Origin: Agarivorans aestuarii | Lineage (GTDB): Bacteria > Pseudomonadota > Gammaproteobacteria > Enterobacterales > Celerinatantimonadaceae | Reading direction: 5' to 3' | Length of the DNA: 64,000 nucleotides | NCBI RefSeq assembly: GCF_019670125.1 | Contig: NZ_AP023033.1 | Span: forward strand, 2,655,001-2,719,000 | Shown here: positions 41,815-50,540 of the stretch, piece after piece | Position numbering within the stretch: the first letter of the stretch is position 1 | Layout of the letters: every line of letters starts with the position of its first letter | The notes under the pieces: model-generated | What the model saw: only the letters and a program-made list of their open reading frames with translations | Told to the model about the DNA's origin: nothing | Databases searched by the model: none | Translations under genes and position numbers: made by a program

Positions 41815-42184
41815 AATTGACTCTTTTGTAACGAATACGCCCTGCTCTCGGTAAGTAGGCATCCAATGTTTGACCATCTTTTGAAATGCGGTATTCAATC
41901 ACTTTATCTGCTGAAGTCACCACTACCCGATTGCCGTTTATTTTGTATTGGGTGGCTACCCGACTGCCTGATTTAACTTGGCCATCTTCTGAAAATACTA
42001 GGCGTTCTTTCTTGCCATAAAAGTCATGTTCAGCTTCCCAAGTGCCTACAATAGGATTAACTTTGTGCTCGCGCTCTAAGCCAACTAACTCCGGATAAGC
42101 GAAGTAAACAAAAGACATTACGCCCAAGCCAATACCAAGAAGTGCCACTAGCAGCACAATGGATTTCTTCACGTTGTTCTCCAA
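41813..42184 (-). CDS. DUF2850-like single-helix membrane protein
   Basis: The 123-residue protein has one N-terminal membrane helix (about 8-28) and a small beta domain with GTWEAEHDFYGKKERLVFSEDGQV and an SRVATQYKINGNRVV pattern. It resembles DUF2850 proteins known mostly from Vibrio and relatives, with no assigned function. Short, basic at the end and probably periplasmic. It lies downstream of ppiD but a terminator between suggests its own promoter. Confidence 0.6.
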   Translation of the reverse strand: MENNVKKSIVLLVALLGIGLGVMSFVYFAYPELVGLEREHKVNPIVGTWEAEHDFYGKKERLVFSEDGQVKSGSRVATQYKINGNRVVVTSADKVIEYRISKDGQTLDAYLPRAGRIRYKRVN

Positions 42185-42190
42185 AAACTA

Positions 42191-42216
42191 AAAAAGGACG
42201 TAAAACGTCCTTTTTT
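42191..42216. terminator. Terminator of ppiD
   Basis: GGACG-TAAAA-CGTCC flanked by AAAAA and TTTTTT can act in both directions. It lies 25 bases past the ppiD stop on the minus strand. Confidence 0.85.
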
Positions 42217-42240
42217 CAGTATCTTACGTAAGCATTAAGC

Positions 42241-44109
42241 TTACAACAAGTTTTGGATTTCTGCTTTGCTTTTTAAGACATCAATCAATACTTGATAACT
42301 AGCTTCGGTTTTAACATTGCTAAGTTGTTGTAACCATTGGTTAGTTTCACTTGCATCAACGGTTTCTGCTTCGTTAACTGCTGTTAATTGAATAACTAGC
42401 TGGTCGCCGTTCATCGTAGTAATTCGGCTAGCCACTTTTTGCTCAGAAGGTTTTGCCATCATGAATAAATGACGCACTACCTGAGGTTCTAAATCTTGGC
42501 TATCGCGGCCTACTTTAAACTTAGAATCTAGCTTAAGGTTTTGTTCATATAGCAGAGCATCTAAGCCTTCACCACTCTCTAGTGCCGCAATTAGACTATC
42601 CGCATAATCTTGTGCAGCCTTGGTTGAACGAGATTGCGTAAGTGCAGTGTTAATTTGGGCCTTCACCTCTTCATAAGGTTTCACTTCTGAAGCTTGATGA
42701 GCCATAACACGAACAACAATTGAACTGTTGTCTGACAGCTGGATAGCGTCGCTATTTAAACCTTCAGCGATGAAGTCTAAATTAAACAGCTGATTAATAA
42801 CCTGTGGCTCGCCTAATGCGCCATTTGCACTAGCGCGCGTTAAGCCTTTAATCGTTTCAACTTTTAAGCCCGTTTCGCTCGCAACATCCACTAATGAGTC
42901 TGGAATTTCGAAAGAAACTTCTGCAAGTCGTTGTGCTTGCTCGTAGAAGGCATCTTGTGCTTGATCTTGTTGCAGACGCTGACTAATTTGCTCTTTCACT
43001 TCTTCTAAAGGCTTAGCTTGTGAAGTTTGCACGTCTAACAATTTGATAAGGTGGAAACCAAACTCTGTTTTAACAATCTCACTAACATCGCCGTTGTTAA
43101 CAAGTGCAAAAGAAGCTGCGTCAAACTCAGGCGCCATTACACCACTTTCAAACCAATCGAGTTCACCGCCTTCTTGACCGCTGAAAGTATCTTCAGATTC
43201 TTCGGCAGCTAGCGTAGCGAAATCTTCGCCTTGATTGATTTTAGCTAACAACTCTTCAGCTTTAGCTTCATCAGCAAGCAAAATATGTGCAACTTTACGC
43301 TTCTCTGGTTGTGAGTAAGTTAACTGATTAGCATCGTAGAATTGTTGAATGTCTTCATCACTAACGTCTATGCTCGCCGCGATTTTTTCTGCATCAACAA
43401 CAATGTACTCAACATCTACTGACTCTTCAGTGCGGAAAGTGTTTTTACGCTCTTCGTAGTAAGCCAGTAAGTCTTCTTCGCTTGGCGCTTCTTGGTTAGC
43501 AAACTGAGCAACAGGAACAGTAACATAGCGCACGTCACGAGTTTGTTGATTTAGTTTAACCAGTAACTCAGCTTCACTTGGCAGCGCAAACTCACTGCCC
43601 AATAAAGCTTGCTGTAGTTGACGACGGGTTAAGTCGTTGCGAATCATATCGCGAAATTGAGCAGGTTGGAGGTTAGCGCGGTAAAGAACAGCTAAGTAAC
43701 GCTCGTTATCAAAACGACCATCGACTTGAAATTCTTGCATGCCTAAAATTTGTGATTTAACTTGCGCGTCACTTACTCGTAAACCGTAATTTTCTGCGGC
43801 TTGGTCTAGTAAACGCTCACCAATCATTCGGTCTAATACGTTGCTTCTAAACTGAGCCATGTAACTTGGGTCAGCGGCTAATTGATTAAACGCAGCACCA
43901 AACTGGCTTTCTAAGCGGGCACGCTCATTTTGATAAGCTTGGTCAAATTCTGCACGGCTAATGGACTCACCATTAACTTCGGCTGCTAATTGCTCACTAG
44001 GGCTTGCGATGTAGCTACCTACACCAGCCAGAGCGAAAGATAAAATGACCAAACCTAGGATGATTTTGGCTACCGGACCTTGGCTTCCTTCACGGAGCTT
44101 TTCCAACAT
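42241..44109 (-). CDS. ppiD: Peptidyl-prolyl isomerase PpiD
   Basis: The 622-residue periplasmic chaperone is anchored by one N-terminal helix (about 15-33) after the conserved start MLEKLREGSQG. A SurA-like N-terminal region follows, then a parvulin domain (about 265-360; RKVAHILLADEAKAEELLAKI, FGFHLIKL). It helps fold outer-membrane and secreted proteins near the Sec channel. It follows lon and hupB in the same order as E. coli (lon-hupB-ppiD), each gene separated by a terminator or promoter-size gap. Confidence 0.95.
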   Translation of the reverse strand: MLEKLREGSQGPVAKIILGLVILSFALAGVGSYIASPSEQLAAEVNGESISRAEFDQAYQNERARLESQFGAAFNQLAADPSYMAQFRSNVLDRMIGERLLDQAAENYGLRVSDAQVKSQILGMQEFQVDGRFDNERYLAVLYRANLQPAQFRDMIRNDLTRRQLQQALLGSEFALPSEAELLVKLNQQTRDVRYVTVPVAQFANQEAPSEEDLLAYYEERKNTFRTEESVDVEYIVVDAEKIAASIDVSDEDIQQFYDANQLTYSQPEKRKVAHILLADEAKAEELLAKINQGEDFATLAAEESEDTFSGQEGGELDWFESGVMAPEFDAASFALVNNGDVSEIVKTEFGFHLIKLLDVQTSQAKPLEEVKEQISQRLQQDQAQDAFYEQAQRLAEVSFEIPDSLVDVASETGLKVETIKGLTRASANGALGEPQVINQLFNLDFIAEGLNSDAIQLSDNSSIVVRVMAHQASEVKPYEEVKAQINTALTQSRSTKAAQDYADSLIAALESGEGLDALLYEQNLKLDSKFKVGRDSQDLEPQVVRHLFMMAKPSEQKVASRITTMNGDQLVIQLTAVNEAETVDASETNQWLQQLSNVKTEASYQVLIDVLKSKAEIQNLL

Positions 44110-44140
44110 GCTTAATTACTCTTTACCACATTAAATAATG

Positions 44141-44166
44141 AAAAAGCGCATCGAATTGATGCGCCT
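44141..44166 (-). terminator. Terminator of hupB
   Basis: GCGCATC-N5-GATGCGC with a T5 run on the minus strand starts about 28 bases after the hupB stop. Confidence 0.9.
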
Positions 44167-44193
44167 TTGACAGATCGCAATTGCGTCTGACAG

Positions 44194-44466
44194 TTAGTTT
44201 ACAGCGTCTTTTAACGCTTTACCTGCTTTAAACGACGGTACGTTAGCAGCAGCAATTTGAATTTCTGCACCAGTCTGAGGGTTACGACCAGTACGAGCTG
44301 AACGTTCTTTAACTTGGAAGGTACCAAAACCTACCAAAGCAACGTTGTCGCCTTCTTTAAGTGTATCTGAAATCGCGTCAATGAAAGAATCCAGCGCACG
44401 ACCTGCAGCGGCCTTAGAAATGTCAGCGCCTTCAGCGATTTTGTCTACGAGTTGAGCTTTATTCAC
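44194..44466 (-). CDS. hupB: DNA-binding protein HU-beta
   Basis: The 90-residue nucleoid protein has the HU fold: [32 protein letters not shown] start, [21 protein letters not shown] and a final [10 protein letters not shown]. It bends DNA and compacts the nucleoid as a dimer. It follows lon as in E. coli, with its own terminator. Confidence 0.97.
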   Translation of the reverse strand: MNKAQLVDKIAEGADISKAAAGRALDSFIDAISDTLKEGDNVALVGFGTFQVKERSARTGRNPQTGAEIQIAAANVPSFKAGKALKDAVN

Positions 44467-44598
44467 AATTGGTTCCCCTTGTTGTTATTCCTTTTCTTCT
44501 CACCGCAGGGAAGCTTCCCTAATAATCGCGGCTCAGAATGAGGTTTGTCAGTCTACATTTAGTTAAAATCTACCATCAATATTTTTATCAACGGCTTC

Positions 44599-44640
44599 CT
44601 TGCCAGCCTTAGGCTATAGCCCTTGAACAAGGCTGGCAAG
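44599..44640. repeat. Large nested inverted repeat between lon and hupB
   Basis: CTTGCCAGCCTT (44599-44610) and its perfect complement (44629-44640) enclose an 18-base loop that contains a second palindrome GGCTATAGCC (612-621). It lies 38 bases past the lon stop. No T run follows, so it may end or process the lon mRNA, or control hupB. Confidence 0.55.
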
Positions 44641-44678
44641 TACTATTTCACGATTGAATATCGTTTATTTGCATTGAC

Positions 44679-47027
44679 TCAAGCTTTTACTTCAAAGCCT
44701 TCAGGATTTTGCTCTAAAGCCGCTTCCAGAACCTGTTCAATCCAGCGAACAGGAATGATTTTCAGGTCGCCAATAACATTTTCTGGTATCTCTTCTAAAT
44801 CACGTTCATTTTCTTGCGGAATAAGAACCGTTTTAATTCCACCACGGTGCGCAGCCAAGAGCTTTTCTTTCAAGCCACCAATCGGCAATACTTCACCACG
44901 TAAGGTAATTTCACCGGTCATCGCTACTTCAGCTTTAACTGGGTTACCGGTTAGGCTAGAGACTAAAGCGGTACACATTGCAATACCAGCACTTGGACCA
45001 TCTTTTGGTGTTGCACCTTCTGGTACGTGCACATGAATATCACGTTTTTCGTAGAAGTCGCTGTTAATGCGCCACTTATCAGCGCGGGCTCTAACCACTG
45101 TCATCGCTGCCTGAATAGACTCTTGCATCACATCACCAAGAGAGCCTGTGTAGCTAAGCTTGCCTTTGCCTGGCACCGATGCAGTTTCAATAGTTAATAA
45201 ATCGCCGCCCACTTCGGTCCAAGCAAGACCAGTAACCATACCTACCCGGTTGTTCTCATCGGCTTTACCATAATCACAGCGTTGTACACCAAGGTACTGA
45301 CTGAGATTATCTTGGCTGATTTCGACTTTCTTGGTGTCTTTATTGAGTAAAATTTCTTTCACTGCTTTACGGCATAATTTAGAGATTTCACGCTCTAAGC
45401 TACGCACACCAGCTTCGCGGGTGTAATAACGAATAATGCCGATAATGGCACTGTCTTCGATAACAATTTCGTGCTCTTTCAAGCCATTGCGTTTGATTTG
45501 TTTGCTAATCAAATGCTGTTTAGCAATATTCAGTTTTTCGTCTTCGGTATAACCCGACAAGCGAATCACTTCCATACGGTCAAGCAACGGACCAGGAATA
45601 TTCATTGAGTTTGAAGTAGCAACAAACATCACGTCTGATAAATCATAATCAACTTCAAGGTAATGATCGTTAAAGCTATTGTTTTGCTCTGGGTCTAGAA
45701 CCTCTAGCAATGCTGAGGCAGGGTCGCCACGCATGTCAGACGCCATCTTGTCGATTTCATCCAGCAAAAATAGTGGGTTTTTCACCGCCACTTTGGACAT
45801 TTTTTGAATCAGCTTACCCGGCATAGAACCAATATAAGTTCTGCGATGTCCTCGGATTTCTGCTTCATCACGCACGCCACCTAAGGCCATGCGTACATAT
45901 TTACGCCCAGTTGATTTAGCGATGGATTGACCCAGTGAGGTTTTACCTACACCTGGTGGCCCCACCAAACAAAGAATTGGACCTTTAAGTTTGTTGACTC
46001 GGCTTTGCACTGCCAAGTATTCCAAAATACGTTCTTTAACTTTCTCTAAACCATAGTGGTCTTGATTAAGCACTTGTTCGGCTTTAGCCAAATCACGCTT
46101 CACTTTAGAGCGTTTAACCCAAGGAACACTAAGCATCCAATCAACATAGCCGCGCACTACTGTGGCTTCTGCTGACATTGGCGACATCATTTTAAGCTTG
46201 TTGAGTTCAGCCAGGGTTTTCTCTTTTGCCTCTTCAGGCATTTTGGCTTCTTCGATACGCTGAGAAAGCTGCTCAAATTCGTCTTGACCGTCTTCAGACT
46301 CACCCAGTTCTTTTTGGATGGCCTTCATTTGCTCGTTTAAGTAATACTCACGCTGGCTTTTTTCCATTTGCTTTTTCACACGACCACGGATTTTTTTCTC
46401 AACGTGTAGCAAATCTATTTCAGACTCCATCATTGCCATTAGGTATTCAAGACGTTCTGGAATACTGGCAATTTCAAGCACCGACTGTTTGTCTTCTAGC
46501 TTGAGCGGCATGTGAGCAGCCATGGTGTCGGCTAAACGAGCAGCGTCGTCGATGCCAGAAACAGATGTAAGCACCTCTGGCGGAATCTTTTTGTTCAGCT
46601 TGATGTAGCCTTCAAACTGACTAATGGCAGAGCGCACCATCACTTCTTGCTCTTTTTCATCAGGCTGAGCAGATACCACATATTCAGCGGCGGCTACGTA
46701 GTACTCCTCTTCTTGAACAATTTGCTCAAGCTTAGCGCGCTGGCTACCTTCAACCAGAACTTTAACGGTACCATCAGGCAGCTTAAGTAATTGAAGAATA
46801 TTAGCGACGGTACCTACCGTGTATAGGTCATCCACCTGTGGGTCGTCATTGCTTGCGTCCTTTTGGGCCACTAGCAATACTTGCTTATCTTGGCTCATCG
46901 CACTTTCTAAGCAACGGATAGATTTTTCACGACCAACAAACAATGGAATAACCATGTGCGGATACACCACCACGTCGCGCAGTGGTAATACGGGAATTTC
47001 GAAACGTTCTGAACGCTCTAAGGTCAT
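44679..47027 (-). CDS. lon: ATP-dependent protease Lon
   Basis: The 782-residue protease has the N-terminal substrate domain (PVLPLRDVVVYPHMVIPLFV), a coiled-coil linker, an AAA+ module with Walker A GPPGVGKTS and Walker B LFLLDEID, and the serine-lysine proteolytic domain with GPSAG and GGLKEKLLAA. It degrades misfolded and regulatory proteins. Length agrees with E. coli (784). It has a plausible sigma-32 promoter 60 bases upstream. The gene preceding it is ruvC, not clpX as in E. coli. Confidence 0.97.
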   Translation of the reverse strand: MTLERSERFEIPVLPLRDVVVYPHMVIPLFVGREKSIRCLESAMSQDKQVLLVAQKDASNDDPQVDDLYTVGTVANILQLLKLPDGTVKVLVEGSQRAKLEQIVQEEEYYVAAAEYVVSAQPDEKEQEVMVRSAISQFEGYIKLNKKIPPEVLTSVSGIDDAARLADTMAAHMPLKLEDKQSVLEIASIPERLEYLMAMMESEIDLLHVEKKIRGRVKKQMEKSQREYYLNEQMKAIQKELGESEDGQDEFEQLSQRIEEAKMPEEAKEKTLAELNKLKMMSPMSAEATVVRGYVDWMLSVPWVKRSKVKRDLAKAEQVLNQDHYGLEKVKERILEYLAVQSRVNKLKGPILCLVGPPGVGKTSLGQSIAKSTGRKYVRMALGGVRDEAEIRGHRRTYIGSMPGKLIQKMSKVAVKNPLFLLDEIDKMASDMRGDPASALLEVLDPEQNNSFNDHYLEVDYDLSDVMFVATSNSMNIPGPLLDRMEVIRLSGYTEDEKLNIAKQHLISKQIKRNGLKEHEIVIEDSAIIGIIRYYTREAGVRSLEREISKLCRKAVKEILLNKDTKKVEISQDNLSQYLGVQRCDYGKADENNRVGMVTGLAWTEVGGDLLTIETASVPGKGKLSYTGSLGDVMQESIQAAMTVVRARADKWRINSDFYEKRDIHVHVPEGATPKDGPSAGIAMCTALVSSLTGNPVKAEVAMTGEITLRGEVLPIGGLKEKLLAAHRGGIKTVLIPQENERDLEEIPENVIGDLKIIPVRWIEQVLEAALEQNPEGFEVKA

Positions 47028-47066
47028 GTCGTCCTCTTTGCCTTAGCTAATAATCTCTATCAGCAA

Positions 47067-47094
47067 TATATTGGGTCAAACTTGATGGTTTCAA
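47067..47094 (-). promoter_or_regulatory. Candidate sigma-32 heat-shock promoter of lon
   Basis: The minus strand reads TTGAA-N14-CCCAATATA, close to the sigma-32 consensus CTTGAA-N13..17-CCCCATNT. It lies about 40-67 bases upstream of the lon start. Lon is a heat-shock gene in E. coli, which supports the reading. Confidence 0.6.
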
Positions 47095-47151
47095 TTAGTT
47101 ACGCAGAATAATTCAAAAAAAACTTCTAACTGTCGATTTTTTATCCAAAAA

Positions 47152-47673
47152 CTAACGTAATCGCCGCCTCACCGTACCTCGTACTTTGCCCGCCATGCCT
47201 ATTAAACTTTGTCTGGTATGGCAATGGCATAAAGCGACAGCAAGGGCATCAGCGGCATCTGCTTGGGGGCTTGCCGACAAGCTTAAAAGCTGGGTAACCA
47301 TGTGCTGAACTTGTGTCTTGTCTGCAGCACCGGTGCCTACTACTGCCTGTTTTATTTGCCGTGCCGAGTACTCTGCCACTGGCAAGTCTTGACTTACCGC
47401 TGACACAATAGCTGCTCCACGAGCTTGACCAAGTTTTAAGGCTGAATCAGCATTCTTGGCCATAAAAACCTGTTCTATCGCAAACTCGTCGGGTGAAAAC
47501 TGGGTGATAATTTCACTCACGCCTGCGTGAATTTGCTTCAATCTTAGTGGCAATTCTTTTTCATTGGTGCGAATACACCCACTGCCCAAATACTCTATTC
47601 GCCCTTGAGCCTGTTTAACTAAACCATAACCGGTGATCCGCGAGCCGGGATCAATGCCTAAAATAATACTCAC
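47152..47673 (-). CDS. ruvC: Holliday junction resolvase RuvC
   Basis: The 173-residue nuclease has [14 protein letters not shown] with the first catalytic aspartate, EQVF with the catalytic glutamate, and [16 protein letters not shown] near the end with the last acidic residues. It cuts Holliday junctions in a dimer. It lies six bases after yebC, as in many gammaproteobacteria, but ruvA and ruvB do not follow. The next gene is lon. Confidence 0.96.
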   Translation of the reverse strand: MSIILGIDPGSRITGYGLVKQAQGRIEYLGSGCIRTNEKELPLRLKQIHAGVSEIITQFSPDEFAIEQVFMAKNADSALKLGQARGAAIVSAVSQDLPVAEYSARQIKQAVVGTGAADKTQVQHMVTQLLSLSASPQADAADALAVALCHCHTRQSLIGMAGKVRGTVRRRLR

Positions 47674-47679
47674 GGTTAG

Positions 47680-48423
47680 TTAAAGTAGCGCAGCAACATC
47701 ATCGGAAATCTCACCATTGTGATAAACCTCTTGAACATCGTCATCATCTTCCAACATATCGATTAGCCGCAACAATTTGGGAGCGGTGCTAGCGTCTAAT
47801 TCAGCCTGCGTTGAAGCAATCATGGTGACTTCGGAATTAATAGCCACTAGCCCTGCTGCATCTAGCGCATCTTTAACCTTTCCAAACTCCACAGGGTTAG
47901 TGTACACATCTACGCTGCCATCGGTGTGGCTTAATACATCATCAGCCCCCGCTTCCAGTGCGGCCTCCATAATTGCGTCTTCGTCACTTTCGGTAGAGTA
48001 AGAAATTATGCCCTTTTTCTCGAAAAGGTAGGACACGCTGCCATCTGTACCCAGATTACCGCCACTTTTGGAAAAAGCGTGTCTAACACTTGATACGGTG
48101 CGATTACGGTTATCGGTCATAGTTTCAACTAATACCGCGGTTCCGCCAGGCCCATAGCCTTCGTAAACTACCGTTTCTAGCTGCTGACCATCAAGTTCAC
48201 CCGCCCCTCGTTGAACAGCTCGATTAATTGTATCGCGAGTCATATTATTCGACAGTGATTTATCTATAGCGGCACGTAATCGAGGATTGGCATCAGGATC
48301 TGAACCACCTTCTCTGGCAGCTACCGTTAGCTCTCGAATAAACTTGGTAAACACTTTGCCGCGTTTCGCATCTTGGGCTGCTTTACGATGCTTGATGTTG
48401 GCCCATTTACTGTGACCTGCCAT
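47680..48423 (-). CDS. yebC: YebC/TACO1-family protein
   Basis: The 247-residue protein starts [22 protein letters not shown], the family signature, and has the three-domain YebC fold ([17 protein letters not shown] in the middle). Members aid translation of difficult proline stretches or act as regulators. It precedes ruvC with a six-base gap and is likely cotranscribed. Confidence 0.96.
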   Translation of the reverse strand: MAGHSKWANIKHRKAAQDAKRGKVFTKFIRELTVAAREGGSDPDANPRLRAAIDKSLSNNMTRDTINRAVQRGAGELDGQQLETVVYEGYGPGGTAVLVETMTDNRNRTVSSVRHAFSKSGGNLGTDGSVSYLFEKKGIISYSTESDEDAIMEAALEAGADDVLSHTDGSVDVYTNPVEFGKVKDALDAAGLVAINSEVTMIASTQAELDASTAPKLLRLIDMLEDDDDVQEVYHNGEISDDVAALL

Positions 48424-48838
48424 CGAATTTCTCCCTCGCTTATGATCAAGACATGATGATAAACGCTAACAATATGACAAGCCTAGAATTAAATAGCTGA
48501 ACATGGATCTCACTCGATAAAGAGTTCCATTAAAATGAAAGGATAAGGAATATTGAAATTATTCCATCAGAATCGAAGCCGTAATTCCTGATAAGAACTT
48601 AACCACAATATGTGTAATGTTATTCATTAATAATACATAATTATGAGATAACCATTATCGTTAAAACTCGTTTTTCTATTGATATTTCTAATAAAAATAA
48701 CAGTTAAGCCAATACTTCCTGTTGGATATTTAAACAATGATAAACAAAAAATCATTTAACTTAACTTATTGAAAAAATTAGCCTATATTTAAAGACATAA
48801 TCTTTAACACAATAGTTATGAGCTAACCACGGAAGGCT
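48424..48838. other. A/T-rich intergenic region with a Fur-like site
   Basis: About 415 bases separate yebC from the divergent signalling cassette. No gene is seen. GATAACCATTATC at 48647-48659 matches most of the Fur core and lies about 180 bases before the cassette. A GGAAGG ribosome binding site precedes the gene at 48839. Confidence 0.4.
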
Positions 48839-49303
48839 ATGATTGTAATTTATTGGCGCAATTTAACTCAGTTTTTGAAGCAACGAACGACCGCTTTGAA
48901 AATTGTCGCGCTATTTTTTTTAGTAAGCTTAAGCATACCCATTCATGCTGAGGTATGGCTACTCACTCATTCCAACCAGCAGGTCGAACTTAGCGCTAAA
49001 CAAATCCGTGCAATATTTTCGCTAAGACAAAAAAACTGGCCTGATGGTCAAGTCATTGAACTGGTTGTAATGGATGACAATAACGACTTACATAAACAGT
49101 TTTGTTTAGACGCACTCAAACTATTCCCCTATCAGCTAAGCCGTATTTGGGAGCGCCAGATCTACACCGGCACTGCTATTGCTCCAACCATTGTGAACTC
49201 TGAACAACAAATGCTAGACACCATAAAAAATAATCCCAACGCTATTGGATACACCAGCCAAGAGGTGAGCAATGAAGAACTTCATTCTACTATTGTTGAC
49301 TAG
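48839..49303 (+). CDS. Small periplasmic phosphate-binding-like protein (half-length PBP)
   Basis: The 154-residue protein has a signal peptide (about 18-38, ...PIHAEVW) and a PstS-like segment: LSAKQIRAIFSLRQKNWPDGQVIELV and a C-terminal IGYTSQEVS. It is about half the length of a full binding protein, so it has only one lobe and probably cannot enclose a ligand alone. Similar short proteins occur upstream of a porin and a GGDEF-EAL protein, as here. It overlaps the porin gene by 32 bases, which implies translational coupling. It may be the ligand sensor of the cassette. Confidence 0.75.
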   Translation: MIVIYWRNLTQFLKQRTTALKIVALFFLVSLSIPIHAEVWLLTHSNQQVELSAKQIRAIFSLRQKNWPDGQVIELVVMDDNNDLHKQFCLDALKLFPYQLSRIWERQIYTGTAIAPTIVNSEQQMLDTIKNNPNAIGYTSQEVSNEELHSTIVD

Positions 49304-50465
49304 CTTAAGCGTTGTTGTTTTTCCCGCGCAGGCTAAAGGTAAACTCTCTTGGGGTGGCTTTGTTTCTGCCAGCTATATCGATGTAAACGCTAACAATTAT
49401 TACGGTTACAACTCTGGAGATAGCGGCCCGCTATTTGAAGCGGGGCTTCGAGGTTTTTGGTATATCAACCCTAATTGGTCGGTGTCTGGCTTGGTGATTG
49501 CTCAAGAAAGCGGTGACTGGTTCGAGTCTGGTTTAGATGTAGATTATTTGAGCCTTAACTACAAAGTTCCAACCAACGAAGACTGGGAAGTTGGCTTTAA
49601 GCTTGGCCGTTTCAAAATATCCAATGGGATTTATGGTGAAACCCGTGACGTACCCTTTACTCGCCCCAGTATTGTATTACCGCTCTCGGTTTATCCACAT
49701 ATTCTCAAAGAGCAAAGCTTAAGGGCAGATGGTATAAGGCTAGATTTAGACTATTTCACACTAAATGGCCAACAATACAAATTTGCCGCATCCATTGGCA
49801 AAGAAGCTTTTGATGAAAGCTTTAGTCGGCGCTTTTTTGGCCAAGATCAAGGTGGCACTTTTGAAAGTGAATGGAATAGTTCACTGCACTTTTCCGCTCG
49901 TCCCAACGCCAATTGGTACTTGGGCCTAGAGTATCGTCGCTTAAAAATGCACTTAAAAGATTCGATAGATTTGGCACCATCCGCCAGCCCTGTGAGCTTA
50001 CCCTTCGATTTTACAATTGATACCGACCAGTACATTGCTTCTTTGCAGTATGCACAACAGCGCTATGAGATAACCGGTGAATTTACTATGCGACGCGGTG
50101 GCACTTATGCCGAAGGAAAAAACGATGCAGCCAAACCTTTAGCGCCAATTTTTGATGGCAGCATCGATATGAATGCCTATTACCTGCAAGGTATTTTCAT
50201 TGTGAACCAGCAATGGAACTTACTGGCTCGCTATGACAACAGTCACTTTATTGACGACGACATTGAAACAAACCTGCGCGATCTGGAAGATTTTACCCTT
50301 GGAGCAACTTGGAATTTTCATCGCAATTTTCAATTAAAACTGGAGCACCATTGGTTTGTAGGAACCTCAATGCTTCCACCTGTTCGAGACCTCAACCCTA
50401 CTCGAAGCAATAATCCTGAGCGGTATTGGCGCTTGTTTGCAATGCAACTAAGTTACCGCTTTTGA
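49272..50465 (+). CDS. Outer-membrane beta-barrel protein (porin-like)
   Basis: The 397-residue protein has a signal peptide (about 1-21), alternating hydrophobic strands and a C-terminal aromatic end (LSYRF), the signature of outer-membrane barrels. It opens with LSWGGFVSASYIDVNANNYYGY. Porin families of this size can let anions or sugars through. It is coupled to the half-PBP gene and precedes the GGDEF-EAL gene, so it may be the channel of a sensing unit. I do not recognise a specific transporter family. Confidence 0.8.
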   Translation: MKNFILLLLTSLSVVVFPAQAKGKLSWGGFVSASYIDVNANNYYGYNSGDSGPLFEAGLRGFWYINPNWSVSGLVIAQESGDWFESGLDVDYLSLNYKVPTNEDWEVGFKLGRFKISNGIYGETRDVPFTRPSIVLPLSVYPHILKEQSLRADGIRLDLDYFTLNGQQYKFAASIGKEAFDESFSRRFFGQDQGGTFESEWNSSLHFSARPNANWYLGLEYRRLKMHLKDSIDLAPSASPVSLPFDFTIDTDQYIASLQYAQQRYEITGEFTMRRGGTYAEGKNDAAKPLAPIFDGSIDMNAYYLQGIFIVNQQWNLLARYDNSHFIDDDIETNLRDLEDFTLGATWNFHRNFQLKLEHHWFVGTSMLPPVRDLNPTRSNNPERYWRLFAMQLSYRF

Positions 50466-50540
50466 TATTTCACTCTATGCTTAGTAAGTAAGCAATTAAT
50501 TAGTCAGTTATTGCCTTATACTAAATCAATGGAATAGCCA

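Noticed and set aside
44623..45036. Plus-strand frame of 137 codons opposite lon
   Set aside because: It is the antisense shadow of the Lon protease domain.
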